64,000 nucleotides of DNA. Source: Clostridia bacterium. Lineage in GTDB: Bacteria > Bacillota > Clostridia > Lachnospirales > Lachnospiraceae. The notes beneath the pieces were generated by a model. The model saw nothing but the letters and a program-made list of their open reading frames with translations. It did not search any database and was not told where the DNA came from. Location: contig CAJTFE010000003.1 in the NCBI GenBank assembly GCA_910575725.1, positions 169,120-233,119 of the forward strand, read 5' to 3'. Of the stretch, positions 9,473-18,439 are shown piece by piece. Position 1 is the first letter of the stretch. Every line of letters begins with the position of its first letter. The translations under genes were made by a program, and so were the position numbers.

Positions 9473-10741
9473 TTACTTTTTATTCCCTCCGGCAGTTGGT
9501 TTTACCAGCTTAAATTCCACCTGGGTCTCCTGCATCAGGCTGTATATCTCCGGAACCTCCACGTCAAGGGCTTTCTTATAAGTCCCTGCCCTGGAATATG
9601 CCTGCAGATCAAGGCTTACCGAGATCTCCTCCTCATCCAGCTCTGCCAGCTCCGTACTGGTGCCCATGACGATGATCTCAACCTCTTTCAATTTGTCAAA
9701 GTCTGCCTCCAATCCTCTGGGCACATTCTTAAGCTCAATGTCGGACACCGGAACATGGATGGTCTTGCCCTGCTTTTTCTCCAGCGTCACCTGTACGGCC
9801 ACGGATCCGTCTTTCTCATTGCCCAGACGGATATTCTCCGGAAGATACTTTGTCACATCCACATTGATCTGTGTATCCTCTGTGATCCCGTCGATATTCA
9901 CCGCTTCGGCCGGTATGGCAATCTCATGGATATTCGCAATATCCTCTTCTGTTCCGGCAATCTCCAGAGTCTCCGGCTTAAAGGTAAGCTCCTTGAAGCT
10001 GTAGCCGTCCCCGGGAGTTCCCGTATAATCTACCTTAAGGCGGACCTTCTTTTTCTTAAACATAGTCACATGAACATTCATGCCCGTTGTCTTGCCGTTG
10101 TATTCCAGATAAGTTGTATCAATCTGGTTATTCTGACCGTCAAGGATCTTAATCACACAGTTTTTTATCTGATCCGTTGTGAAGCCGGTCACATTGAGAT
10201 CTACCTCCACCCGGGCGATCTCTGCAATCACAGAGGCCGGGCCGCTGATCTCAATCAGGCTCTGCTCCGGTACGGCTGTACCTACCTTATAGCCTTCTCC
10301 TTCGGTTCCGCTTTGATTCACTCCTACATTAAACTGCTCGCTGGAGGCATCCTCAACGCTGATCACGACATTTTCCCGGCTTTTGGTGATATCCGTGGTC
10401 TTCACGTTCCGGTTGCTGCAGGTCACCTCAATCCCTACCAGATTGTCAAACTTGATGCTCTTCTCCATATCCGCCGTAGCAATAAAATCTTCGGAGGAAA
10501 GCTTCTGCAGCTCCGAACGCTTTGCCCTTACCTTGATACTGATAAAATCACTGTTATCCTCAATGCGGTATACCTTATCCTTATCTGTAACCGCATCCTC
10601 ATTGAGCATTGTTACACGGATACCGGTAAAATCCTGGGACATAACCGGATCGTTGATGCTCACGATAATCAGCCAGAGCATCACTGCCGAAATTATGGAA
10701 AGAAGCTTAAGCCCCAGGTTATTTGTCAGCATTTTTCTCAC
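9473..10741 (-). CDS. cdaR: YbbR-domain protein, regulator of c-di-AMP synthase
   Basis: 422 residues: one N-terminal membrane helix (about 13-30, LKLLSIISAVMLWLIIVSIN) and then about four YbbR repeats outside the membrane, each with the VxVPV / G-x-Y pattern. In Firmicutes CdaR sits next to CdaA and modulates its activity. The first codon is GTG at 10741 (23 nt inside cdaA) or ATG at 10732; AAAGGACGGGTG upstream fits either poorly, so the start is uncertain by three codons. Confidence 0.92.
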   Translation of the reverse strand: MRKMLTNNLGLKLLSIISAVMLWLIIVSINDPVMSQDFTGIRVTMLNEDAVTDKDKVYRIEDNSDFISIKVRAKRSELQKLSSEDFIATADMEKSIKFDNLVGIEVTCSNRNVKTTDITKSRENVVISVEDASSEQFNVGVNQSGTEGEGYKVGTAVPEQSLIEISGPASVIAEIARVEVDLNVTGFTTDQIKNCVIKILDGQNNQIDTTYLEYNGKTTGMNVHVTMFKKKKVRLKVDYTGTPGDGYSFKELTFKPETLEIAGTEEDIANIHEIAIPAEAVNIDGITEDTQINVDVTKYLPENIRLGNEKDGSVAVQVTLEKKQGKTIHVPVSDIELKNVPRGLEADFDKLKEVEIIVMGTSTELAELDEEEISVSLDLQAYSRAGTYKKALDVEVPEIYSLMQETQVEFKLVKPTAGGNKK

Positions 10742-11606
10742 GCTTCTTCACCCGTCCTTTCCACAATTTAAACCGGCCCGTCTCCTGGGTCTTATTCTGT
10801 GCCTCCACAAGCTGTGCTCTCAGCTCGTTCTCCGCCAAATCACGCATCAGCTTGCCCTCAGATGCAACAGATACCTTTCCCGTCTCCTCTGATACGACAA
10901 TCGTAAGGGAATCCGAAACCTCGCTGACGCCCACCGCCGCCCTATGCCTGGTTCCCAGCTCCTTACTGAGAAACATATTGTCAGAAAGGGGAAGGTAGCA
11001 GGTTGCCGAGATAACCCTGTCCCCCCTTACGATGATGGCTCCGTCATGGAGCGGCGTGTTGTGCTCAAATATATTAATCAAAAGCTGGCTGCTGAGAAGG
11101 GAATCCAGGGTAATCCCTGTTCTCTCATACTCCTGCAGCGGCGTATTTTTCTCAATTACGATCAAGGCGCCGGTCTTTACCTTGGCCATTTCATAGACGG
11201 CCTTAATCAGTTCATTCACAGTCTTGTCGCTGAATCTGGCGCTGACCTCCTTGGAACTGTCCAGGCTGAACAGGGAATTGAAGATATTCTGCTGTCCCAG
11301 CTGCTCTAAGGCTCTCCGAAGCTCCGGCTGAAAGACGATAATCAAAGCGGTAATTCCCAAGCTGAACACATTCTGCACCAGCCAGAAGATAGTATTCAGC
11401 TGGAAGGCCCATGCCAGGAAAATAAAAATCAAAAGGACTACAAATCCCTTCAGCAGGGACCAGGCCCTTGTTCTTTTTATCCACACCAAAACCTGATAAA
11501 GCAGAAATGCCAGAATAATTACTTCTACTACATCGGTCTTTCGGATCTGCAGGGAGTCTAAAGTCTTCAAACACTTGTCGATCAGATCCGTTATGGAATT
11601 ATGCAT
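10719..11606 (-). CDS. cdaA: Membrane diadenylate cyclase (c-di-AMP synthase)
   Basis: 295 residues: three membrane helices within 25-90, then the DAC domain with catalytic DGA (188-190, in LHDGAIIV) and RHR (220-222, in GTRHRAAVG). It condenses two ATP into c-di-AMP, which controls potassium/osmolyte transport and wall homeostasis. AAGGAGG lies upstream of the ATG. Its 3' end overlaps cdaR by 23 nt, the usual cdaA-cdaR arrangement; glmM, the usual third gene, is absent here and replaced by ptsH and polysaccharide genes. Confidence 0.95.
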   Translation of the reverse strand: MHNSITDLIDKCLKTLDSLQIRKTDVVEVIILAFLLYQVLVWIKRTRAWSLLKGFVVLLIFIFLAWAFQLNTIFWLVQNVFSLGITALIIVFQPELRRALEQLGQQNIFNSLFSLDSSKEVSARFSDKTVNELIKAVYEMAKVKTGALIVIEKNTPLQEYERTGITLDSLLSSQLLINIFEHNTPLHDGAIIVRGDRVISATCYLPLSDNMFLSKELGTRHRAAVGVSEVSDSLTIVVSEETGKVSVASEGKLMRDLAENELRAQLVEAQNKTQETGRFKLWKGRVKKREKNADK

Positions 11607-11647
11607 TCTGCCGCCTCCTTATTCTTTCCCGCTGCGAAATCCTCTTT

Positions 11648-12679
11648 TTATCTGCGTGCCCTCTCTGTATGCAGGCGCTCCCTTGCCTCCGTATGACCAT
11701 GCTCAGAAGGCCTTCTTGCCTGGGCTGCCTTCCTTCTCGCCGTACTCTGTTTTTTCTGGGAACTGATTCTTTTTACCTGTTTATCCGGCACGGCAATGGT
11801 TACTTTGGGAACGGCTTTCACATAGTAATAATACTCGTCATCCTCAAACTGTACATACTCTGTCCGGGAATAATCCATACTGAATACCGTAAGCTGCAGC
11901 AGAATCGCCAGTGCGGCGGATACCACGCTCCCAAGCAATACCGGCACCACCTTCAGAGGAACGCCCATAACCATGCTTCCAAGAAGCAGGACTACAAACT
12001 CCGCCACTGCTCCCGTTCCGATTGCAATGCTCCATGAATAGTCAATGGACATACGGCGGACAACATACACAATCAAAAGAGTCAGGGCAAAGGCCGCCGC
12101 CATCAGCATCATCTCTTTGTTCCGGATCACATTGTCAATGAGGTAGGTAATCTTCTGCTTCATGGACTCCGTCTCCGCCTCGCTGAGCATCGTAGTGTTC
12201 AGCTTCATATAATGAAGCAGATAGTAGGCCACGGTTCCGCAGGCTACGGGAACAGCTGCAGCCGGCGTTCCCACCAGGCCCATAGCCAGAGGCACCACAT
12301 AAGGAACCTTCAGCACAAAAGCCATAGGAGTCAGAATCAGAAGATAGCCGTACTGTGGAGCCGTCCGGAAAAACAGCAGCACCATGAGCAGCATCACAAC
12401 AAATGCAATAGCAAAAAATTCCAGGGATAAAGCATATGCATGGGCCAGTACCAATATACCGCCGAACACTGCAATCAGATTCACCGGCAGAAAGGAACAC
12501 ATCAATGCAAGAATCAGGGAAATCGCCGGATTCTTCGCCTTTTCCATAAATCCTACACTCCCGTTGATCATCGTAAATGCAATCAGCGCCAGAAGAAACT
12601 TCATCAGAGGAATGATATAAATATCATATTTTCCCATAAATATTTTAATCTTTTCTCTCAGTTCCAGTAAGGTCGTCAT
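11648..12679 (-). CDS. Unrecognised polytopic membrane protein with basic C-terminal tail
   Basis: 343 residues. About eight to nine hydrophobic segments between 20 and 285, then an acidic patch with a tyrosine run (FEDDEYYYYVK, about 287-297), and a strongly basic, probably cytoplasmic tail rich in Arg/Lys/Ser (about 305-343). I do not recognise the family. Its ATG overlaps the stop of the preceding small membrane protein by 4 nt and it lies 41 nt upstream of cdaA, so the two are likely expressed with c-di-AMP synthesis. AAGGAG precedes the ATG. Confidence 0.8.
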   Translation of the reverse strand: MTTLLELREKIKIFMGKYDIYIIPLMKFLLALIAFTMINGSVGFMEKAKNPAISLILALMCSFLPVNLIAVFGGILVLAHAYALSLEFFAIAFVVMLLMVLLFFRTAPQYGYLLILTPMAFVLKVPYVVPLAMGLVGTPAAAVPVACGTVAYYLLHYMKLNTTMLSEAETESMKQKITYLIDNVIRNKEMMLMAAAFALTLLIVYVVRRMSIDYSWSIAIGTGAVAEFVVLLLGSMVMGVPLKVVPVLLGSVVSAALAILLQLTVFSMDYSRTEYVQFEDDEYYYYVKAVPKVTIAVPDKQVKRISSQKKQSTARRKAAQARRPSEHGHTEARERLHTERARR

Positions 12680-13107
12680 TTTTCTTTTGCTCCTTCTACA
12701 AAATCATTGCTGCCCCTAGACTCCGCCTGGTAAATGTGGGAAATCTGTTTCAAAATCTGCTGGTATGCAGCAAGGCTTCTGCGGTTTTTCTGATAACGGA
12801 TATGGAAGATCACATAGTGAACCAGCTGATAGACCGCAAGCAGCCCCAGGTAAAGGAATATAAACTGCTTGCCCATGGCAGGCAGATCCATGGTATTGAT
12901 CTGCTCCATCAAATCTTCCATATGATAAAAGGCCCAGGCTGCCACGCAGATGGCAAAGGCAATGGTGAACGAGAACCAGGAGGCAAGCAGATTGATGCTG
13001 ATATAATCTCCCCGGAAATACTTATTCATCGCCAGGGCCCTTTTTCCCTCGCCTGCCTCAAAAACCGCTGCTTTTGTCATGAGCCGGATTTTTTCTTCAT
13101 TTAGCAT
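12676..13107 (-). CDS. Small unrecognised membrane protein, two helices
   Basis: 143 residues: cytoplasmic N-terminus (MLNEEKIRLMTKAAVFEAGE), two hydrophobic helices (about 36-55 and 78-98) separated by a short acidic loop, and a C-terminal basic amphipathic helix. GAGGTG precedes the ATG. Its stop overlaps the start of the 343-residue membrane protein by 4 nt, suggesting a two-component membrane unit in front of cdaA-cdaR. No family recognised. Confidence 0.8.
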   Translation of the reverse strand: MLNEEKIRLMTKAAVFEAGEGKRALAMNKYFRGDYISINLLASWFSFTIAFAICVAAWAFYHMEDLMEQINTMDLPAMGKQFIFLYLGLLAVYQLVHYVIFHIRYQKNRRSLAAYQQILKQISHIYQAESRGSNDFVEGAKEK

Positions 13108-13164
13108 AGGTCACCTCATTAAAAATCTACTCCGCAATATAACTTATCTTAGAGTATAACACAT

Positions 13165-13896
13165 TTAGTACCCTCTTCCAATAGATATGCTTAAAAAATA
13201 CACTTTTTCCGCCCCATGGTCCAGAAGAACGGAAGCGGCTGCGTCTATGGTACTGCCTGTTGTATAAATATCGTCTATTAAGAGAATTTTCTTAAATTCC
13301 AAATCTTGCTTCCCTGTCCGAAATGCATCTTTCAGATTACTTTTGCGCTCCTGGTCGTTCAATTCCTTCTGGGGCTTCGTCTTCCGCACACGGAAAAGGG
13401 CATTCGGGGATACGGGAATTCCAAGCTCCTTTCCAAGCTTTTGGGCGATAAGCTCCGCCTGGTTAAAGCCCCTCTTTCTTCTGCGGCTCTTGTGGAGCGG
13501 TATGGGGACGATCAGATCGATGTTCCAGGAACGGACTGCCGCTTCGCAGCTCTTAAGCATCTCCCGGACATAGAAATCCCCATACTCTCTGCGGTTCTTG
13601 TACTTAAAGCGGCTGATGGATTCCTTCATCACGGAACCGTACTCAAAGGCCGCCCTTCCTCTGGTGTAGAGATGCTTTCTGCGTCTGCAGTCCGGACAAT
13701 ACTCCGCCTCCCCCGTGCTCAAGGGCTTTCCGCACTTTTTGCACAGAGGTTCTGAAACCGGATGAAGCCGCAGCCTGCAGGGCTCGCAAATCAGTCTTTT
13801 CCCTCCCGCAATGTCGTCGCATACCGGACATCTACGGGGATAAATAAGATTTAATAATCTCGGCAAGACCTGTATACCGTTTCTGCTCTGTCTCAT
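13165..13896 (-). CDS. comF: ComF-family phosphoribosyltransferase-like protein
   Basis: Up to 243 residues. Four CxxC-type pairs (CPVC, CEPC, CKKC, CPDC) in the first 75 residues form the zinc-finger part; the C-terminal half carries the PRPP-binding loop ILLIDDIYTTGST (about 204-216). ComF proteins assist natural DNA uptake in competent bacteria. The predicted ATG lies 65 nt inside recD2, an unusually long overlap; a TTG about ten codons in is possible. Close coupling with the RecD2 helicase points to DNA processing, as inference. Confidence 0.9.
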   Translation of the reverse strand: MRQSRNGIQVLPRLLNLIYPRRCPVCDDIAGGKRLICEPCRLRLHPVSEPLCKKCGKPLSTGEAEYCPDCRRRKHLYTRGRAAFEYGSVMKESISRFKYKNRREYGDFYVREMLKSCEAAVRSWNIDLIVPIPLHKSRRRKRGFNQAELIAQKLGKELGIPVSPNALFRVRKTKPQKELNDQERKSNLKDAFRTGKQDLEFKKILLIDDIYTTGSTIDAAASVLLDHGAEKVYFLSISIGRGY

Positions 13897-16066
13897 TCTC
13901 CACCATCATCTGAAATACCTCCTCGCTTCCCACCAGGGTCACGCAGGAGCGTGCTCTTGTTACTGCTGTATATAAAAGATTCCTGTTCATAAGCGGCCTG
14001 GGGCCAAAAAGCAGGGGAATCACCACCGCCGGATACTCGCTCCCCTGGGATTTATGTACGGTTATGGCGTAGGCCAGCTCCAACTCGTCCAGCTGCTTAA
14101 ATGGGTAGGATACCATGCGCCCCTCGTCAAATTCTACTGTCAGCTCCTCCGCAAAGGCATTGATGGAACGGATAAGGCCCATATCCCCGTTGAACACTCC
14201 AAGCCCCCGGTCTACCGCAATACCGAACCGGTTGCGGATCTCCCATTCCAGCTGGTAGTTATTGCGGATCTGCATTACCTTATCTCCCACCCGGAAAAGT
14301 CCCCGGCCATGCTCCTTTTCCTCCTTGTCCCTGGAGGGAGGGTTGAGGTAACGCTGGAGCACCTGATTTAGATTCTCCACTCCCAGGGCGCCCTTGCGCA
14401 TCGGGGTGAGCACCTGAATGTCGGAAACCTGAGCATGCACATACTTCGGCATCTTTTCCTGAACCAGGGCAAGCACCACCCTGAGAATCACATTGGGATC
14501 CTGGCGCTTAAGGAAAAAGAAGTCGCGGCTCTGATTGTCAAGCACAACCTGTTCTCCCCGGTTGATTTTATGAGCATTCACAATGATATCACTCTCAGCC
14601 GCCTGGCGGAAGATCCTGGTTAAGCGCACCACCGGAAACGCCTTCGAGCGGATGAGATCCTGGAGCACGCTGCCCGGCCCCACACTGGGAAGCTGATTGA
14701 CGTCTCCTACAAGAATCAGCCTGGTTCCCGGTATCACTGCCTTCAAAAGAGCCTGCATCAAATGGATATCCACCATAGACATCTCATCAATGATGATCAC
14801 ATCCGCCTCCAGGGGATTCTCCTCATTCCTTGCAAACAAGGCACGGCCCGAAGCATTCTCCGGGCCTCCGGACAGCTCAAGCATCCGGTGAATGGTCTGA
14901 GCCTCGCAGCCGGTAGCCTCCGTCATCCTCTTCGCCGCGCGGCCGGTAGGCGCCGCCAGAAAAATATCCATGCCCTCTGCCTCAAAATATTTGATCATGG
15001 CATTGATGGTTGTAGTCTTTCCGGTACCGGGGCCTCCCGTGAGAATGAGCAGCCCGTTGCCCGCGGCGGCGGCTACCGCCTCCCTCTGGCGCTCATCCAG
15101 GGCAATGGCCGCCTCCTCCTCCACTCTGGCAAGCCTGGTCTGAATCTCGCTCTCCATAACCTCCATAGAAAGCTTTAACTGATGCAGCATGGCTGCCGCT
15201 GCAAGCTCCCCGTGATAGTATGAGGCCGCATAGATAAAGGGCTCTTCTCTTCCCTCCGGCCCCGGAAGCTGCTTCTGCACCAGGCGCCTGTCGATGCTCA
15301 GATCCATCAGATGCTTTTCTACCGCCTCCTGGGGCACCCCTCCCAGCAGCTTTGCAGTTCTGGAAAGCAGCATGCTTCTTGGAAGGCAGGTGTGGCCCTC
15401 TGCCGCCCCCTGGAGCAGCGCATAGAGGATTCCGCTGCGTATCCGGAAGTCCGAATCCTCTCTTATCCCCACACGTTTTGCTATCTCGTCTGCGGTGCGA
15501 AAGCCAATCCCCTCCATCTCGTCTGCCAGGCGGTAGGGATTCTCCTTTATCACACGATAAATCTCTTCCCCGTACTTCTGATAAATCTTCACAGACAGGT
15601 TTACGGAAATGCCGTATTCCTGAAGAAAGATCATGGCCTGGCGCAGCTCCCTCTTTTCCTCCAGCTGCCCGCCGATCTCCCGGGCCTTTCGCTCGCTGAT
15701 GCCCTTAATCTCTGCCAGGCGCTCCGGCTCCCGTTCCAGGATCGTGAAGGTATCCTTTCCAAACCGGCGCACAATACGGGCGGCCAGGGCCGCTCCGATT
15801 CCTTTTACTGCTCCGCTTCCCAGATACCGCTCAATGGCTGTCACATCCCTGGGGGCCTTTACCTCAAAGCTCTCTGCCTGGAACTGCTCTCCGTACAAAG
15901 GATGCTCCGTATAATCGCCGGTCAGCTCCAGAAGCTCGCCCTCGCTGATATAGTGAAAGCTCCCCACCACCGTGATCTCCTGTCCTTCCGACACGAGATT
16001 GAGGACGGAATACCCGTTTTCTTCATTTCGATAAACAATGTGCTCTACATAGCCTTCCAGTTTCAT
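13832..16066 (-). CDS. recD2: RecD2 / YrrC-type ATP-dependent 5'-3' DNA helicase
   Basis: 744 residues, the normal length for the RecBC-independent RecD2 group. An OB-like N-terminus, helix-hairpin-helix segments around 90-200, Walker A GGPGTGKTT (about 345-353), Walker B VIIIDEMSM, and the C-terminal UvrD-like motif AITVHKSQGSEYP. TTAGGAG is 4 nt before the ATG. Such helicases act in repair and replication-fork stability. It follows a terminator-like hairpin after mreB, so it probably starts its own transcription unit with comF. Confidence 0.95.
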   Translation of the reverse strand: MKLEGYVEHIVYRNEENGYSVLNLVSEGQEITVVGSFHYISEGELLELTGDYTEHPLYGEQFQAESFEVKAPRDVTAIERYLGSGAVKGIGAALAARIVRRFGKDTFTILEREPERLAEIKGISERKAREIGGQLEEKRELRQAMIFLQEYGISVNLSVKIYQKYGEEIYRVIKENPYRLADEMEGIGFRTADEIAKRVGIREDSDFRIRSGILYALLQGAAEGHTCLPRSMLLSRTAKLLGGVPQEAVEKHLMDLSIDRRLVQKQLPGPEGREEPFIYAASYYHGELAAAAMLHQLKLSMEVMESEIQTRLARVEEEAAIALDERQREAVAAAAGNGLLILTGGPGTGKTTTINAMIKYFEAEGMDIFLAAPTGRAAKRMTEATGCEAQTIHRMLELSGGPENASGRALFARNEENPLEADVIIIDEMSMVDIHLMQALLKAVIPGTRLILVGDVNQLPSVGPGSVLQDLIRSKAFPVVRLTRIFRQAAESDIIVNAHKINRGEQVVLDNQSRDFFFLKRQDPNVILRVVLALVQEKMPKYVHAQVSDIQVLTPMRKGALGVENLNQVLQRYLNPPSRDKEEKEHGRGLFRVGDKVMQIRNNYQLEWEIRNRFGIAVDRGLGVFNGDMGLIRSINAFAEELTVEFDEGRMVSYPFKQLDELELAYAITVHKSQGSEYPAVVIPLLFGPRPLMNRNLLYTAVTRARSCVTLVGSEEVFQMMVENETEQKRYTGLAEIIKSYLSP

Positions 16067-16075
16067 ATAACTCCT

Positions 16076-16125
16076 AAAAAGAGGCCGTCGGGAAATATCT
16101 TATTTCCTGGCAGCCCCCTCTTTTT
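16076..16125 (-). terminator. Hairpin terminator after mreB
   Basis: Immediately after the mreB stop, AAAAAGAGG... and ...CTCTTTTT arms flank CAGGAAATA/ATTTCC, giving a long stem with A/T runs on both sides, so it can work in both directions. It lies just upstream of the recD2 ribosome site. Confidence 0.8.
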
Positions 16126-17118
16126 CTACTCGTCTCTTTTTCCGGACATAAACTCCACAAACTTGCCGGTTCCGATTGCCACACATTTCATGGAATCCTC
16201 GGCTGTCATAGTATTGATACCGGTCTTTTCCTCCAGAAGCTCCTCCAGGCCCCGAAGCAGAGCGCCTCCGCCCGTAAGGACGATTCCCCGATCCGCAATA
16301 TCTGCCGCCAGCTCGGGAGGAGTCTTCTCCAGCACGCTGTGTACTGCTTCCACAATCTGCATGGTTGTCTCCCGCAGCGCTTCCTCCGTATCCTCAGAGG
16401 TAACCTCCACGGTCTTGGGAAGGCCCGTTACCAGATTACGCCCGCGGACGTCCATCCGGTCTACCTCGGCCCTTGGGAAGCAGGTTCCTACCTTTATCTT
16501 AATGTCCTCCGCAGTCCGCTCGCCGATGAGCAGATTGTGCTTCTTACGCATATAGCGGACAATGGCCTCGTCAAAATCATCACCGGCTACCTTCACGGAG
16601 GTGCTGACTACCGTACCTCCCAGGGAAATCACGGCAATGTCGCTGGTGCCGCCGCCGATATCCACGATCATATTGCCGCAGGGCCTGGAAATATCGATTC
16701 CGGCTCCGATAGCCGCCGCAATGGGCTCCTCTATAATCAATACCTCTCTGGCGCCCGCCTGATAAGTGGCATCCTCAACAGCCTTCTTCTCCACCTCGGT
16801 TACGCCGCTCGGCACGCATACCGCAATCCGGGGTTTCCGGAAGGTCTTCTTACCCATGGCCTTCTGGATAAAATACTTGAGCATCTTTTCCGTTACGGTG
16901 TAATCGGAGATAACACCCTGGCGCAGAGGACGCACCGCTACAATATTCCCCGGCGTCCTTCCCAGCATCAGCCGCGCTTCCTCGCCGATGGCGCGGATCT
17001 TATTCGTATCTCTGTCAAATGCTACTACTGAGGGCTCCTTTAACACAACGCCCTTTCCATTTATAAAAACAAGCATGCTTGCAGTACCCAGGTCAATTCC
17101 GATATCTGTTCCAGCCAT
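16126..17118 (-). CDS. mreB: MreB/Mbl actin-like cell-shape protein
   Basis: 330 residues, typical. Actin-fold phosphate loops DIGIDLGTAS (phosphate 1, about 5-14) and MIVDIGGGTSDIA (phosphate 2, about 150-162), and the adenosine motif VLTGGGALLRG near 285. It forms membrane-associated filaments that guide elongasome wall synthesis, implying a rod-shaped cell. AAAGGGG is upstream of the ATG. mreC/mreD are not adjacent, as in stand-alone mbl/mreB copies. A 200-nt spacer (17119-17319) precedes it and probably holds its promoter. Confidence 0.93.
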   Translation of the reverse strand: MAGTDIGIDLGTASMLVFINGKGVVLKEPSVVAFDRDTNKIRAIGEEARLMLGRTPGNIVAVRPLRQGVISDYTVTEKMLKYFIQKAMGKKTFRKPRIAVCVPSGVTEVEKKAVEDATYQAGAREVLIIEEPIAAAIGAGIDISRPCGNMIVDIGGGTSDIAVISLGGTVVSTSVKVAGDDFDEAIVRYMRKKHNLLIGERTAEDIKIKVGTCFPRAEVDRMDVRGRNLVTGLPKTVEVTSEDTEEALRETTMQIVEAVHSVLEKTPPELAADIADRGIVLTGGGALLRGLEELLEEKTGINTMTAEDSMKCVAIGTGKFVEFMSGKRDE

Positions 17119-17319
17119 AATTCCATATCCCCTTTCACTCTGTTCTCTCTATGTTTCATTCTTTTCCGAATTGTCAAATGTTATACACTTTTCCAGCCTG
17201 TGCCAAATGTTTTCCCTTATTTATAGGAAAGAAGGCCTTTCTTGCGTAACCTATATTATATACAATAATTTCTAAAAAGAAAAGCGTTTTTTTACGGGGA
17301 TACGAAATTTTGGTTAATT

Positions 17320-18315
17320 TTAATCATTTCTTAAGGGATCTGCAAGCCATTTCACAACATCCTGAAGCTTTTCTTTCTGTTCTTCGCTGCAAAGAGGCAG
17401 ATCCTTCTTAAAATCTATGTCTGCCATATCATAACGCCTGCCGGCAAGAAGCTGTTCCAAAAGCCCGGGAAGCTCCACATCCAGCATGTCGGAGAACACC
17501 GTAATCCCGCTGATATGCATGGCGTTCAGCTTCAGGCAGACCTCCACCTCCCCCCAGTCAAAACGTCTGCTATAGCTGGTTTCACACTCCGGGGATTTGC
17601 CGAACTTCCACTCCCAGGAGGAATAGAGATCATACGTCTCCTTTACGAGAGGATTGTCAAGAAGCTTCTCATCCAGTTCTTCAAAGCTGCCGTACAATTC
17701 CTCAAAGCTTTCCTTCAATGCCTGGCGCATGGCATCTGTGGTAACCTCAGTGTTCAGCTCCTTTAGGTTGCATACCCTGGACTGCACCGACTTCACGCCC
17801 TTGGCCTTCATCTTCTCCCTGGAAGGGGTCAGATACCGCCCAAGCTGGGATACATCCACATCTACCATCAAAGTCCCGTGCTGGATGCTGCACTGGGAGG
17901 TATTGGAAAAGGCATTGCCGGAGAACTTAAAGCCATCCTTGGTTATGATATCGTTCCGTCCGGAAAACCGGGTTTCCACTCCGAATTTCCTGCAGGCAGC
18001 CTGTACGACCTTTAGCTGCTTTTCCAGATTATAGACCTCGGGAGAGGCCAGGAAGGTAAAGCAGAGATTCCCCAAATCATGATAGACCGCGCCTCCTCCT
18101 GTGGTTCTTCTGGCCAGGCAGCCTCCTTCTTCCTCCAGAAGCCGGGCGCGGCATTCCCGGATGGCGTTCTGGTTTCTTCCTATTACTACGGTGCGATCAT
18201 TCTGCCACAGATAAAAAATCACATCCCCTTTTTTGATCCGTGTGGAGAGATACTTTTCCACAGCCAGATTATGCCAGGGGTTCCAGGTGTAGGTTTGAAT
18301 GAAATAGTTGCTCAT
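17320..18315 (-). CDS. lplA: Lipoate-protein ligase A
   Basis: 331 residues from the ATG at 18315, chosen because AAGGAG lies 10 nt upstream; an earlier in-frame codon would add ten residues. Motifs RRTTGGGAVYHDLG and KFSGNAF are the lipoate/lipoyl-AMP site of LplA, and an accessory C-terminal domain is present. It attaches scavenged lipoate to the lysines of lipoyl domains. It lies directly after the E2-E1 genes, whose three lipoyl domains are the obvious substrates. A hairpin separates it from E1, so its level may differ. Confidence 0.93.
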   Translation of the reverse strand: MSNYFIQTYTWNPWHNLAVEKYLSTRIKKGDVIFYLWQNDRTVVIGRNQNAIRECRARLLEEEGGCLARRTTGGGAVYHDLGNLCFTFLASPEVYNLEKQLKVVQAACRKFGVETRFSGRNDIITKDGFKFSGNAFSNTSQCSIQHGTLMVDVDVSQLGRYLTPSREKMKAKGVKSVQSRVCNLKELNTEVTTDAMRQALKESFEELYGSFEELDEKLLDNPLVKETYDLYSSWEWKFGKSPECETSYSRRFDWGEVEVCLKLNAMHISGITVFSDMLDVELPGLLEQLLAGRRYDMADIDFKKDLPLCSEEQKEKLQDVVKWLADPLRND

Positions 18316-18349
18316 GGTGTCTGTTCTCCTTATCTGTCTCTTCAAAAGA

Positions 18350-18396
18350 GAAGAGGGGTCGGAAAATAAGTCTTCGGACTTTTCCGGCTCCCCTTC
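18350..18396 (-). terminator. Hairpin between E1 and lplA
   Basis: GAAGGGGAGCCGGAAAAGT and its imperfect complement form a long stem around an ACTT/AAGT core. The following TCTTTTG is a modest T-tract, so it may only partly stop transcription into lplA. Confidence 0.6.
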
Positions 18397-18439
18397 TTTT
18401 ATCCCCGTATGCGGTTAACAGTGAATCATATTTTTCATT

